NCBI GenBank assembly: GCA_964558295.1
Contig: CAZLDQ010000075.1
Location: forward strand, 1-24,024
Source of the DNA: JBDKTH01 sp964558295
Lineage (GTDB): Bacteria > Planctomycetota > Planctomycetia > Pirellulales > Thermoguttaceae
Length of the DNA: 24,024 bases
Reading direction: 5' to 3'
Shown: positions 17,429 through 24,024 of the stretch, one piece after another
Numbering within the stretch: position 1 is the stretch's first letter
Layout of the letters: each line of letters starts with the position of its first letter
Translations under genes and position numbers: made by a program
The notes under the pieces: model-generated
Seen by the model: the letters and a program-made list of their open reading frames with translations, nothing else
What the model was told of the DNA's origin: nothing
Database searches by the model: none

Positions 17429-18019
17429 TCAGGTTTCCTCGACCGTCCGCTCGGCGGTGACAATCATCTGGGCGAGTTGGACGAGGCGGAGGTTCTGCTG
17501 GCTGGCCATTTTCTGGAGGCGGCGGAAGGCGTTCGGTTCGTCGAGATTGGCCCGTTTCATGAGGATTCCTTTGGCCCGTTCGATGAGCTTGCGGTCTTCC
17601 AGGGCCTGGCGCAGGTCGGTGGCCTCGCGATGGAGGGCCTCGAACTGCTCGAAGCGGCGCATGGCAATGGCGATGGCCGGTTCGAGATCGGCTTGCTTGA
17701 TCGGCTTGACCAGATAAGCCAGCACATGATTGGCTTCCGCCCGTTTGATCAACTCGGGATCGTGATAGGCGGAGACGAGGATGACCGGCAAGGGGGTGTG
17801 GCGGTAGATTTCGGCGACCGCATCAACGCCGTCCATGTCGGACATCTTGATGTCGGCGATCAGCAAATCGGGAGGAGACTGACGGCACTGAAGAATCAAA
17901 TCGTATCCGTTGCGGGCGACCACGGTGACTTCGTGCCCTAAGCGCGGGAGGATCATCGCCAGATAATCCCGCATGTCGCTTTCGTCGTCAGCGACAGCAA
18001 TGCACAGATTTCGCGTCAT
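17429..18019 (-). CDS. Response regulator with ANTAR RNA-binding domain
   Basis: A 196-residue two-component regulator. The receiver domain (1-120) has the acidic pair DD (11-12), the phosphorylated aspartate in LLIADIKMS (Asp56), Ser83 and Lys105. The C-terminal ANTAR domain (about 130-190) has DRKLIERAKGILMKRANLDEP and the helix LQKMASQQNLRLVQLAQMIV. ANTAR regulators such as AmiR, NasR and EutV bind RNA hairpins and stop transcription termination, so the output is RNA rather than DNA. Its start lies 3 bases after the stop of the kinase gene, and the ribosome binding site GGAG lies inside the end of that gene, so the two are translationally coupled. The target is unknown; a leader terminator 1.6 kb away is a candidate. 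Confidence 0.93.
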   Translation of the reverse strand: MTRNLCIAVADDESDMRDYLAMILPRLGHEVTVVARNGYDLILQCRQSPPDLLIADIKMSDMDGVDAVAEIYRHTPLPVILVSAYHDPELIKRAEANHVLAYLVKPIKQADLEPAIAIAMRRFEQFEALHREATDLRQALEDRKLIERAKGILMKRANLDEPNAFRRLQKMASQQNLRLVQLAQMIVTAERTVEET

Positions 18020-18022
18020 GAC

Positions 18023-19405
18023 TTACTCCTTCGGCAAGGTTACCACGATTTCTGCCCCCGGGGCGCAGGGTTCGCCCACGGCGATCTGTCCGCCGTGGGC
18101 TTCCACCAGGCGTTTGGTGATAGCCATCCCCAAGCCGGTGCTTTGCGTCTTCGTGGTATAGAAGGGTTCGAACATCCGCTTCTTCTGTTCCGGGTTGAGT
18201 CCTGGGCCATTGTCGCGGAGGCGGATCTCCACCGCCGGCTGTTTTCCCAAGACCGCATCGCGCCACAGGATCTCGATGCGGACGGGATCGCTTGCCGCGG
18301 CCAAGGCGTTTTCCAGGATGTTGCGAAAGACTCGCTCCATCGCATAGCGGTCAACGCGGCAAACGTAGTTTGTATGGACCTGATTGCAAAACTCGATGAC
18401 CCGGCCGGCACGCACCGGTTCGAGATGTTCCCAGGCCTGCTGGAGCACGTCGCTCACATGGGCCGGCTCGCGGCGCAGGATGATCGGCGCAGCGTATTGC
18501 CGAACCTCTTCGTAGAGCTGATGGAGATGATTCTGGGCGATTTGGAGCCGATAGACGAGGTCCAGGACCGCGGGTTGATCCTGGACCTGCAGTGCAAGCA
18601 TTTCCAGGCAGGCCTGGATGCGCTGCAAGGCGTTGCCGCTTTCGTGGGTCAGGCCGGTGACCATCTCGCCAATCGCCGCCAATCGTTCGGCCTGCACCGC
18701 CCGGGCCCGAGCGTTGTACAAGTCCGTCACGTCCTGTCCGACGGCCAGGATTTGCTGCGGTTCCGTCTGGCCATGGAAAAGCGTCTGACAATTCCACTCG
18801 ATTTGGCGCGAGTCACCGTCCTTGGTGACGATCGTGGTTCCAAGCAACCCCGGCTCCGAGGAGGCGGACCGTAGGGTAGCGTCGAGGATGCCCGGTGGAC
18901 CTTTCCCGTCCGGTACAAAGAGGGTCAACCACTCCCGGCCTTGCAGTTCCTCGCGTCGGTAGCCGGTGTGCTTCTCGACCCAAGGATTGCAGTAGAGGAT
19001 TCGGCCTTCCGCATCGACGACCAATCCCATTGCGGGCAAGGTCTCGAGGACGACTGCCAGCGGTTGTTGCAAGGCTTGCTGTGCATGCTTCGCCTCGTTC
19101 GACGGGCCTTCTGTGATCGCAGTGCACGGGTTGCCGGCCGCCTCCCCGCGGCGTTCGCGGCGGCGGAACCAGACGGAGAGCAGTCCCAAGGAGAGGAGGG
19201 GAGCAAGGCGGACCAAAAGATGCCTTGGACAAGGCTGCGGTTTGCCTAGCGACGGATCCTGCACGTGGCAATCCGGGGTGGGCTGCAGACGCAGCAACAT
19301 CAATCCGCCCGTCAGTGTAAAGCACACCAACAGACCCAACGGCCAGAACAACCAGGACACTGACGGAGAGAATGCCAGCGGTCGCCGGGTGAAGATCTGT
19401 CCCAT
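18023..19405 (-). CDS. Membrane sensor histidine kinase with PAS domain
   Basis: A 460-residue kinase partnered with the ANTAR regulator. Two helices near the N-terminus (about 18-39 and 63-79) flank a short outside loop of about 22 residues with two cysteines, too small for a classical sensor domain. A PAS domain (about 115-230, GLVVDAEGRILYCNPWVEKHTGY) is the likelier sensor. The dimerisation helix has the H-box GEMVTGLTHESGNALQRIQ (His254). The ATPase domain has FRNILENALAAA, LRDNGPGL, FEPFYTTK and STGLGMAITKRLVEAHGG. Asn after SG replaces the usual HE(L/I)xxPL context, as in some other NtrB-like kinases. The start at 19405 is chosen just before the first helix; a GTG at 19438 is the alternative. 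Confidence 0.92.
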   Translation of the reverse strand: MGQIFTRRPLAFSPSVSWLFWPLGLLVCFTLTGGLMLLRLQPTPDCHVQDPSLGKPQPCPRHLLVRLAPLLSLGLLSVWFRRRERRGEAAGNPCTAITEGPSNEAKHAQQALQQPLAVVLETLPAMGLVVDAEGRILYCNPWVEKHTGYRREELQGREWLTLFVPDGKGPPGILDATLRSASSEPGLLGTTIVTKDGDSRQIEWNCQTLFHGQTEPQQILAVGQDVTDLYNARARAVQAERLAAIGEMVTGLTHESGNALQRIQACLEMLALQVQDQPAVLDLVYRLQIAQNHLHQLYEEVRQYAAPIILRREPAHVSDVLQQAWEHLEPVRAGRVIEFCNQVHTNYVCRVDRYAMERVFRNILENALAAASDPVRIEILWRDAVLGKQPAVEIRLRDNGPGLNPEQKKRMFEPFYTTKTQSTGLGMAITKRLVEAHGGQIAVGEPCAPGAEIVVTLPKE

Positions 19406-19465
19406 AACGTCGTTTCCCCACCTCCCAATTACCGGCACAACAAGTTGCCACCGGCTTGGAATCCC

Positions 19466-19494
19466 ATCGTATCGGAAACTGGGTATTCTGGGAA
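19466..19494 (-). promoter_or_regulatory. Candidate promoter of the kinase/ANTAR operon
   Basis: On the minus strand, TTCCCA (19494-19489), a 17-nt spacer and TACGAT (19471-19466). TACGAT is also the -10 proposed for the first Rrf2 gene. The start would be near 19459, about 55 bases before the kinase ATG. Confidence 0.32.
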
Positions 19495-19572
19495 GATGGC
19501 TTTTAGCGACTAGACTGATAAGGAGTGGGTAGCAAACTCCCCATGCGTTACCGCGTACGGGTTCCAGTCAAG

Positions 19573-19601
19573 TTCCCATTCTGATAGGTCGACGATATAC
19601 A
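19573..19601 (+). promoter_or_regulatory. Candidate promoter of the second Rrf2 gene leader
   Basis: TTCCCA (19573-19578), a 17-nt spacer and TATACA (19596-19601). Both boxes are only four-of-six matches. It would produce an RNA that begins with the hairpin at 19605-19622 and reaches the terminator at 19651-19691. Confidence 0.3.
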
Positions 19602-19604
19602 ACG

Positions 19605-19691
19605 TGAATGACGTTCCATTCATGGCGGATGGGACCCTCTGGGCTACGACAGCCCCTGTCGCGTGAATTCCACGCGGCAGGGGCTTTTTTT
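19605..19691 (+). terminator. Leader with intrinsic terminator upstream of the second Rrf2 gene (putative attenuator)
   Basis: AGCCCCTGTCGCGTG (19651-19665) and CACGCGGCAGGGGCT (19671-19685) form a 15-bp stem with one G-T pair, an AATTC loop and seven T (19685-19691): an excellent Rho-independent terminator. No plus-strand gene precedes it, because the upstream gene is divergent, so it sits in the Rrf2 leader 80 bases before its start. GGGCT (19641-19645) can instead pair with AGCCC (19651-19655), which is part of the terminator stem. A 6-bp hairpin with hexaloop ACGTTC lies at 19605-19622. The terminator is clear; that it is regulated is inferred. Confidence 0.75.
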
Positions 19692-19770
19692 GTCTCCGGC
19701 ACCCAGTCGCTGGAGCAGTGTAGGAGCAGGTGACTGGGAACTCCTCAACGCGCAAAAGGAGATCACGATT

Positions 19771-20283
19771 GTGAAGCTTTCCCAAAGTGTGGCCTATGCC
19801 GTCCAGGCGACCCTTAAACTCGCGGAAGATCCCACCGCCTCACCGATCTCCTGTGGGCAGTTGGCAGCCAGTGGGCAGATGCCAGAACGTTTCTTACTCC
19901 AAATTCTTCGCGATCTGACCAAACAAGGGATCCTCCATTCGACGCGCGGCGGCGGTGGCGGATTTATGCTCGGTCGCCGGCCGGAAGACATCTCGCTGCT
20001 GGATCTGATCGAAGCGGTGGACGGCCCGATCAATGCCGTGTTGCCAGGCAAAGGCATCTTTCCGGAAGATTCGGCCGAGCGGCTTCACGAGGCTCTCAAA
20101 GGGATCGCCGATCAGGTTCGTCGCCAACTATCGGCGATCAGACTCTCCGATTTGATGGTTCGCTCGGCCCCGTCCGGCGAGACCGATCGCACGGTTGGCC
20201 GTTCGCCGATTGTCGAACATTTGTTCGACCTTGCGCATGTCCCGGGGCTGACGGTCGAGATACCGCGGGTGACCACGTTCTGA
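19771..20283 (+). CDS. Rrf2 family transcriptional regulator (second copy)
   Basis: A 170-residue winged-helix regulator. It starts at a GTG with AAAGGAG upstream at about 9 nt and reads MKLSQSVAYAVQATLKLA, then GQMPERFLLQILRDLTKQGILHSTRGGGGGFMLGR (helix-turn-helix and wing) and DISLLDLIEAVDGPI. As in the first copy, the Fe-S cysteines of IscR-type members are absent; the only cysteine (SCGQL) is in the DNA-binding part. The C-terminal 35 residues, ending in IPRVTTF, are longer than usual for the family. The frame is open upstream to 19663, but that part overlaps the terminator. It is divergent from the kinase/ANTAR operon. No regulated target is obvious next to it. Confidence 0.88.
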   Translation: MKLSQSVAYAVQATLKLAEDPTASPISCGQLAASGQMPERFLLQILRDLTKQGILHSTRGGGGGFMLGRRPEDISLLDLIEAVDGPINAVLPGKGIFPEDSAERLHEALKGIADQVRRQLSAIRLSDLMVRSAPSGETDRTVGRSPIVEHLFDLAHVPGLTVEIPRVTTF

Positions 20284-20293
20284 ACGGACGGCG

Positions 20294-20500
20294 TCAGGGA
20301 GACAGCTCCACCAGGGCGTCGGCAAAACGCTTCATGCCGCGGGGATCGGGGGGGGTGATCGCGTTGAACATACGTCGGCCCTAGGCCAACAGCCGGGTAC
20401 CGTCGGCAAACGTGTATTCCACGGGGTCCCGATCGGCCCAGCAGGTGATCACGTTTCCCGCCCATGTGTTGTCAACGATCCGGGGGCTTCCATTGACATC
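20294..20500 (-). pseudogene. Remnant of a Gfo/Idh/MocA-like oxidoreductase (tentative)
   Basis: One minus-strand frame reads GSPRIVDNTWAGNVITCWAD, then RDPVEYTFADGTRLLA, a TAG stop (20383-20381), GRRMFNAITPPDPRG and MKRFADALVELSP to a TGA at 20294. The stretch VEYTFADGTRLLA-stop-GR resembles the mid-to-late part of planctomycete Gfo/Idh/MocA proteins, in which a similar strand precedes a glycine-arginine turn. There is no start codon or ribosome binding site, and an internal stop breaks the frame. The family assignment is from memory of such sequences and could be wrong; that it is a gene fragment is more certain than which gene. Confidence 0.35.
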
Positions 20501-20624
20501 AGAGCGGAGAGAGACAACGATAAGGGGACGCGGGGGATATGCGGTGCAAATCGCGGACACGGACCTGCGGCAACCGTTTGCGCGTCCTGGGGTCGCGATA
20601 AACGACTCGACTCATGGATACTCG

Positions 20625-21866
20625 ATGACCATGCCCACACGACGGGAATTCTTGAAAACGGCCGGCCGGGGCTTGTGCTCGGCGGCGGGGATGTCGGTCG
20701 GACTGAGCGCGGTGAAGGTCTGCCCGGCAGCGGAACCGGCGAAGCCCAAGGCGTTTCAGGTCGGGGCCTATTACTTCCCGAATTACCATGTCGACCCGCG
20801 CAACGAAAAGGTCCACGGCCAGGGGTGGACCGAGTGGGAACTGGTCAAACAGGCCCGTCCGCGGTTTGCCGGACACGTGCAGCCCAAGGTACCGGCGTGG
20901 GGCTACCAGGATGAGGCCGATCCAAAGGTCATGCAGCAGAAGATCGACGCGGCCGCCGACCACGGCCTCGACTACTGGATCTTCGACTGGTATTGGTACA
21001 ACGACGGGCCGTATCTGGATCGGTGCCTGGAGCAAGGCTACCTCCAGGCGGCGAACAACCAGCGGGTGAAGTTCTGCTGCATGTGGGCCAACCACGACTG
21101 GATCAACATCCATCCGGCCAAACGCGGCAAGCCCCAAAACCTTCTTTATCCGGGCGCGGTCACCCCCCAGACGTTCGACACGATCGTCGATCACGTGATC
21201 AACCGCTACTTCAAGCATCCGGCTCATTGGACAATCAACGGTTGCCCCTACTTCTCGATCTATGAATTGAGCAAGTTGTTGGCAAGCTTTGGAGGGCTTG
21301 GCGCGACGCGCGAGGCGTTGGCCGAGTTCCGCCGCAAGACCAAGGCCGCTGGGTTCCCCGACCTGCACTTGAACGCGGTCGTCTGGGGCCGGCCGATTTT
21401 GCCCGGGGAGAAGACGCCCCTCAAGCCCGAAAATCTGGTCATGGACCTGGGCTTTGACAGCATCACGTCCTACGTCTGGATTCACCATGTGGGCCTGGAC
21501 CAGATGCAGACCGACTACCGCCGGGTGCAGGAACGCTATTTCGACTACTGGCGCGAGACGGAAGCGAAGTTCAAGCTGCCCTACTATCCGAACGTGACCA
21601 TGGGCTGGGACTCCAGCCCCCGGACTGTCCAGACGGACGAATACGCCAATGTCGGGTATCCGTTCATGAACACGATTTCCGGAAACACCCCGGAACGGTT
21701 CCGCGACGCGCTTCTGGCCGTGCGCCGGCGGCTCGAGGCCTCCCCCGACAGCCCACGGATTCTCAACCTCAACGCCTGGAACGAGTGGACGGAAGGGAGC
21801 TACCTGGAGCCCGACACGGTCAACGGCCTCGGCTACCTGCAGGCGATTCGCGAGGTGTTCGGCTGA
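20625..21866 (+). CDS. Tat-exported WbsX / GH99-like protein
   Basis: A 413-residue secreted protein. The N-terminus MTMPTRREFLKTAGRG is a twin-arginine signal (RREFLK) followed by a hydrophobic stretch and PAAEPAKP. The mature part matches the WbsX family, whose fold is like GH99 endo-mannanases: VGAYYFPNYHVDP, GQGWTEWELVKQARPRF, DYWIFDWYWYNDGPYLDR, MWANHDW, and the end LNLNAWNEWTEGSYLEPD. It probably acts on or binds polysaccharide in the periplasm; a glycosyltransferase role is claimed for some relatives, but export argues for degradation. An ATG at 20631 is an alternative start two codons later. The frame is open upstream to 20412, without plausible coding sequence. It is convergent with the DUF362 gene at a gap of about 40 bases. 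Confidence 0.9.
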   Translation: MTMPTRREFLKTAGRGLCSAAGMSVGLSAVKVCPAAEPAKPKAFQVGAYYFPNYHVDPRNEKVHGQGWTEWELVKQARPRFAGHVQPKVPAWGYQDEADPKVMQQKIDAAADHGLDYWIFDWYWYNDGPYLDRCLEQGYLQAANNQRVKFCCMWANHDWINIHPAKRGKPQNLLYPGAVTPQTFDTIVDHVINRYFKHPAHWTINGCPYFSIYELSKLLASFGGLGATREALAEFRRKTKAAGFPDLHLNAVVWGRPILPGEKTPLKPENLVMDLGFDSITSYVWIHHVGLDQMQTDYRRVQERYFDYWRETEAKFKLPYYPNVTMGWDSSPRTVQTDEYANVGYPFMNTISGNTPERFRDALLAVRRRLEASPDSPRILNLNAWNEWTEGSYLEPDTVNGLGYLQAIREVFG

Positions 21867-21905
21867 GAGCCGTCCGATTGATCGGGTCGTAGTCCTATTG
21901 ATCAC

Positions 21906-22961
21906 TCACGACGCTTGTGGCGGCGTCATCCAGATCAACTGCTTGTCGATGTTTTTGGCCAGGGTGTAGGACTTGATGTGCCGGTCGAGCGGCTCGCCGA
22001 GGATCTCGATCTTCTTTAGATCGGCCTGGCCGAGGCCGGCGTCGGCGCAGTAGTTCAGGTAGCCGACCTTGGCGAAGTCGATTCCCATCAGTTCCACCCC
22101 TACGCGATCGGCGGCGAGCCATTCGGGCGAGACGACGCAGACGCGATGATCGACCGGAGTGCCCCCCACGGGGCCGTTGCCCTCCATCCCGTCGTAGCCG
22201 TCGATCACGGCCAGGTGTGGGTGCATGCGGCGGGCCAGATCGAAGAGGTTGAAGTTGATCGCCCGAAACCCGCTGCCGTGGGCGAGCGGTTTGTCGGTCT
22301 TCGCACCGGGTTTGGCCCCCTTGCCCCAGCGGAAACCCTCGTCTTTGATCGGGGCGCCGAAGATGATGTTCTTGAGCGACAACGTGGCCACCACGCGATC
22401 GTGGGTCTTCAACTTGGCGGCGGAGAGGAGGAAGTTGCTCGGGTCCAAGAGGAGTTTTGCCATGCGCACGGCGTGGGGACGGAAGTCTTGTTCGTCGAAC
22501 ACATGGACCACCTGGAACCCTTCGGCGTCGAGATCGAGAAGCTTCACGCCGTATTTGGCGGCCACGCGTAGATAGCCGTAGTTGTCAAAACCTTCCATCG
22601 TGGGCCCGTTGGCAGCCGACTCAGCGATCAGCGCGTTTTCCAGCTTGCCGATCGACTTGAGGAACTCCAGAATGCCTTCCAGACAGTCGGCATGGGTAGC
22701 CGAGAGTTGCACGCTGGTCGAGACATTGTTCGGCTTGATCACCACCCGACGGTTACCGATTGCCTGGGCGATCTCGCGGGAAAAGAGCTTCAGTCCCTGG
22801 AAGACATTGTCCGCCCGATCATCGCCGGCGGTCAGGGCCACGCGGCTGACCGTCTGGTTGGCGAGGGCCGTATCTGGAAAGCGTGCCGTGGTGGCGGCGG
22901 CCAGACCGCCAAGCACGGCGGTCTTCAGAAACGCGCGACGATTCGTAACCGACGCGTACAT
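21906..22961 (-). CDS. Tat-exported DUF362 protein
   Basis: A 351-residue protein with the twin-arginine signal TNRRAFLKTAVLGGLAAATT and a likely cleavage after ALA at about 33-35. The DUF362 domain follows: VVIKPNNVSTSVQLSATHAD, LIAESAANGPTMEGFDNYGY, the hallmark LSAAKLKTHDRVVATLSLKN, and HLAVIDGYDGMEGNGPVGGT. It lacks the CxxCxxC ferredoxin clusters that some DUF362 proteins carry. The molecular function of the family is unknown. AGGAGG precedes the ATG at 22961 with good spacing. The frame is open upstream into the antisense of the next gene, but that part has no homology. It is divergent from the small sulfite reductase gene, with 180 bases between. Confidence 0.9.
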   Translation of the reverse strand: MYASVTNRRAFLKTAVLGGLAAATTARFPDTALANQTVSRVALTAGDDRADNVFQGLKLFSREIAQAIGNRRVVIKPNNVSTSVQLSATHADCLEGILEFLKSIGKLENALIAESAANGPTMEGFDNYGYLRVAAKYGVKLLDLDAEGFQVVHVFDEQDFRPHAVRMAKLLLDPSNFLLSAAKLKTHDRVVATLSLKNIIFGAPIKDEGFRWGKGAKPGAKTDKPLAHGSGFRAINFNLFDLARRMHPHLAVIDGYDGMEGNGPVGGTPVDHRVCVVSPEWLAADRVGVELMGIDFAKVGYLNYCADAGLGQADLKKIEILGEPLDRHIKSYTLAKNIDKQLIWMTPPQAS

Positions 22962-23016
22962 CGGCAAGCTCCTCCTGGGCAGGATGGACGGCACCCCTTT
23001 AGCCTCTGTGGTGGCC

Positions 23017-23045
23017 ATTATGATCGGCTCTCGCGGGGCGATCAA
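23017..23045 (-). promoter_or_regulatory. Candidate promoter of the DUF362 gene
   Basis: On the minus strand, TTGATC (23045-23040), a 17-nt spacer and CATAAT (23022-23017). The start would be near 23010, about 50 bases before the ATG. Confidence 0.5.
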
Positions 23046-23141
23046 TCCGGGCCACCTTGGCGAACAGCCCGAATCAAAGGTAGACTGAAACGTCTTGCTT
23101 TGCGATTGAACCAGATCGTATTCTTTTGACGAGACGCGACG

Positions 23142-23813
23142 ATGCTCAACGACGGCGAAAAAGGTGTTGTCCTGCAACGAGATCGGGAAAGCTACGCGAT
23201 TGCCCCCCACCTTCCCTGTGGGCTGGTCACCCCCGATATCCTCCGCAAACTGGCCGAGGTGGCCGAAAAATACCAGGTCTCTGCCCTGAAGATCACCAGC
23301 GCCGAGCGGATCGCCCTGGTTGGGATCAAGGAAGAGGACGTCGATAAGATCTGGGCGGATTTGGGGAGGGAACGTGGTCAGGTCGTGGGAATCTGCGTGC
23401 GGAGCATCAAGGCCTGTCCGGGAACCAGCTACTGCAAGCGGGGGCAGCAGGACAGTCTCAGCGTCGGCTTGATCCTCGATCAGAAATACCATGGGCTGCA
23501 ACTGCCGGGCAAGATGAAGATGGGCGTCAGCGGCTGCCCGAACCAGTGTGGCGAAACCAACTTCAAGGACATCGGCCTGGTCGGCACGCCGAAGGGGTGG
23601 CGGGTCTATGTGGGCGGCAACGGCGGCACCACCGCCCGGATCGGACAACTCTTGGCCCAAGAACTCGACACTGAGCAAGCCTTGGCGCTGGTCGACAAAA
23701 TCGTTGATTACTATCGTGCCAATGCCAAGCCGAAAGAACGTCTGGGGAAGACGATCGAGCGTCTAGGATTGGACGACATGAAACGGGCCCTCGGCTTGGC
23801 CGTCGAGGGATAA
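23142..23813 (+). CDS. Small siroheme/[4Fe-4S] sulfite or nitrite reductase-like protein
   Basis: A 223-residue single-module protein of the sulfite/nitrite reductase family. A ferredoxin-like half (about 1-75, with PHLPCGLVTPDILRKLAEVA and LKITSAERIALVG) precedes the siroheme half. The cluster-binding cysteines are Cys92 and Cys98 in KACPGTSYCKRG, and Cys132 and Cys136 in SGCPNQCGE, the standard C-x5-C and C-x3-C pair. Full-size assimilatory enzymes are at least twice as long. This size fits the low-molecular-weight assimilatory-type sulfite reductases known from Desulfovibrio and Methanosarcina, which carry a single siroheme-[4Fe-4S] unit. The substrate, sulfite or nitrite, cannot be decided. 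No flavoprotein or ferredoxin partner adjoins. No strong Shine-Dalgarno precedes the ATG, but homology starts at once. Confidence 0.9.
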   Translation: MLNDGEKGVVLQRDRESYAIAPHLPCGLVTPDILRKLAEVAEKYQVSALKITSAERIALVGIKEEDVDKIWADLGRERGQVVGICVRSIKACPGTSYCKRGQQDSLSVGLILDQKYHGLQLPGKMKMGVSGCPNQCGETNFKDIGLVGTPKGWRVYVGGNGGTTARIGQLLAQELDTEQALALVDKIVDYYRANAKPKERLGKTIERLGLDDMKRALGLAVEG

Positions 23814-23820
23814 TTGGACG

Positions 23821-23869
23821 GCAGGCCGCCCCAAAATCTCGTCGCTGCAATCCGAGCGGCACGGCCTGC
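23821..23869 (+). terminator. Inverted repeat after the small reductase gene
   Basis: GCAGGCCG (23821-23828) and CGGCCTGC (23862-23869) form a perfect 8-bp stem with a 33-nt loop, followed by TTTCGC. It is 7 bases after the stop codon. A second GC hairpin, CCGGGG/CCCCGG, is at 23968-23987. The remaining bases to the window end show no gene. Confidence 0.4.
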
Positions 23870-24024
23870 TTTCGCACCCGCGTGTTTTGGTGATTCGAAA
23901 CCTCTTGGTTGGACACGTGGGTTCACCATCGCCGCGACGACCCGATCGGCTGGCCCCAACGACCTGGCCGGGGGTTCGCTTCCCCGGTCTTGTCAGAGGC
24001 GGGGCCTGGGGGGCGGGTAGGCGG

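Noticed and set aside
19510..19623. 37-codon minus-strand frame ahead of the kinase gene (MNGTSFTLYIVDLSEWEL...)
   Set aside because: No ribosome binding site, no recognised family, and it overlaps the plus-strand leader hairpin; a small peptide gene is possible but not supported.
20499..21905. Minus-strand open frame of 468 codons opposite the WbsX gene
   Set aside because: The plus-strand gene has a Tat signal and clear family motifs; the antisense frame has none.
23966..23990. T-arm-like sequence GGGGTTCGCTTCCCC near the right edge, possible tRNA
   Set aside because: No acceptor, D or anticodon arms can be folded around it; it is treated as a plain hairpin.

Overview
The window reads as chromosomal DNA from a GC-rich planctomycete, most likely of the Pirellulales type. 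This is inferred from the gene families: secreted DUF1080 and WbsX/GH99-like proteins, a DUF362 protein with a Tat signal, Gfo/Idh/MocA oxidoreductases, stand-alone four-helix-bundle (S23) genes and an S41/PDZ protease. No rRNA, tRNA, CRISPR array or conventional transposase was found.

Layout: 1-6.3 kb is a minus-strand run: partial type I glutamine synthetase (glnA, cut by the left edge), an MMPL/RND-type exporter, and an exported S41 carboxyl-terminal protease with a very good promoter at 6258-6286. 6.7-9.9 kb is a minus-strand sugar pair, a rhamnulokinase followed by a Gfo/Idh/MocA oxidoreductase. They are split by a compact unit: a four-helix-bundle (23S rRNA IVS/S23 family) gene bounded by two arrays of 7-nt repeats in inverted orientation. 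10.2-14.2 kb (plus) holds an Rrf2 regulator, ATP sulfurylase (sat) and an MFS transporter. 14.7-17.2 kb (plus) holds a class I DAHP synthase and a secreted DUF1080 protein, separated by about 660 bases rich in inverted repeats. 17.4-19.4 kb (minus) is a histidine kinase with an ANTAR (RNA-binding antiterminator) response regulator. 19.5-20.3 kb (plus) is a second Rrf2 gene whose leader contains a very strong intrinsic terminator. 20.3-23.8 kb holds an oxidoreductase-like gene remnant, a Tat-exported WbsX/GH99-like protein, a convergent Tat-exported DUF362 protein, and a small siroheme/[4Fe-4S] protein of the low-molecular-weight assimilatory sulfite reductase type.

Themes: sulfur assimilation (Rrf2 with sat, plus a small sulfite/nitrite reductase), sugar and polysaccharide use (rhamnulokinase, oxidoreductase, DUF1080, WbsX), and nitrogen or aromatic amino acid supply (glnA, DAHP synthase). 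The most unusual signal is the S23 gene between inverted heptamer arrays, which resembles an rRNA intervening sequence placed between protein genes. Other 7-nt-period arrays, with different unit sequences, lie downstream of sat and over the stop codon of the MFS gene. The second is the terminator in the leader of the second Rrf2 gene, beside an ANTAR regulator whose family acts on such terminators.
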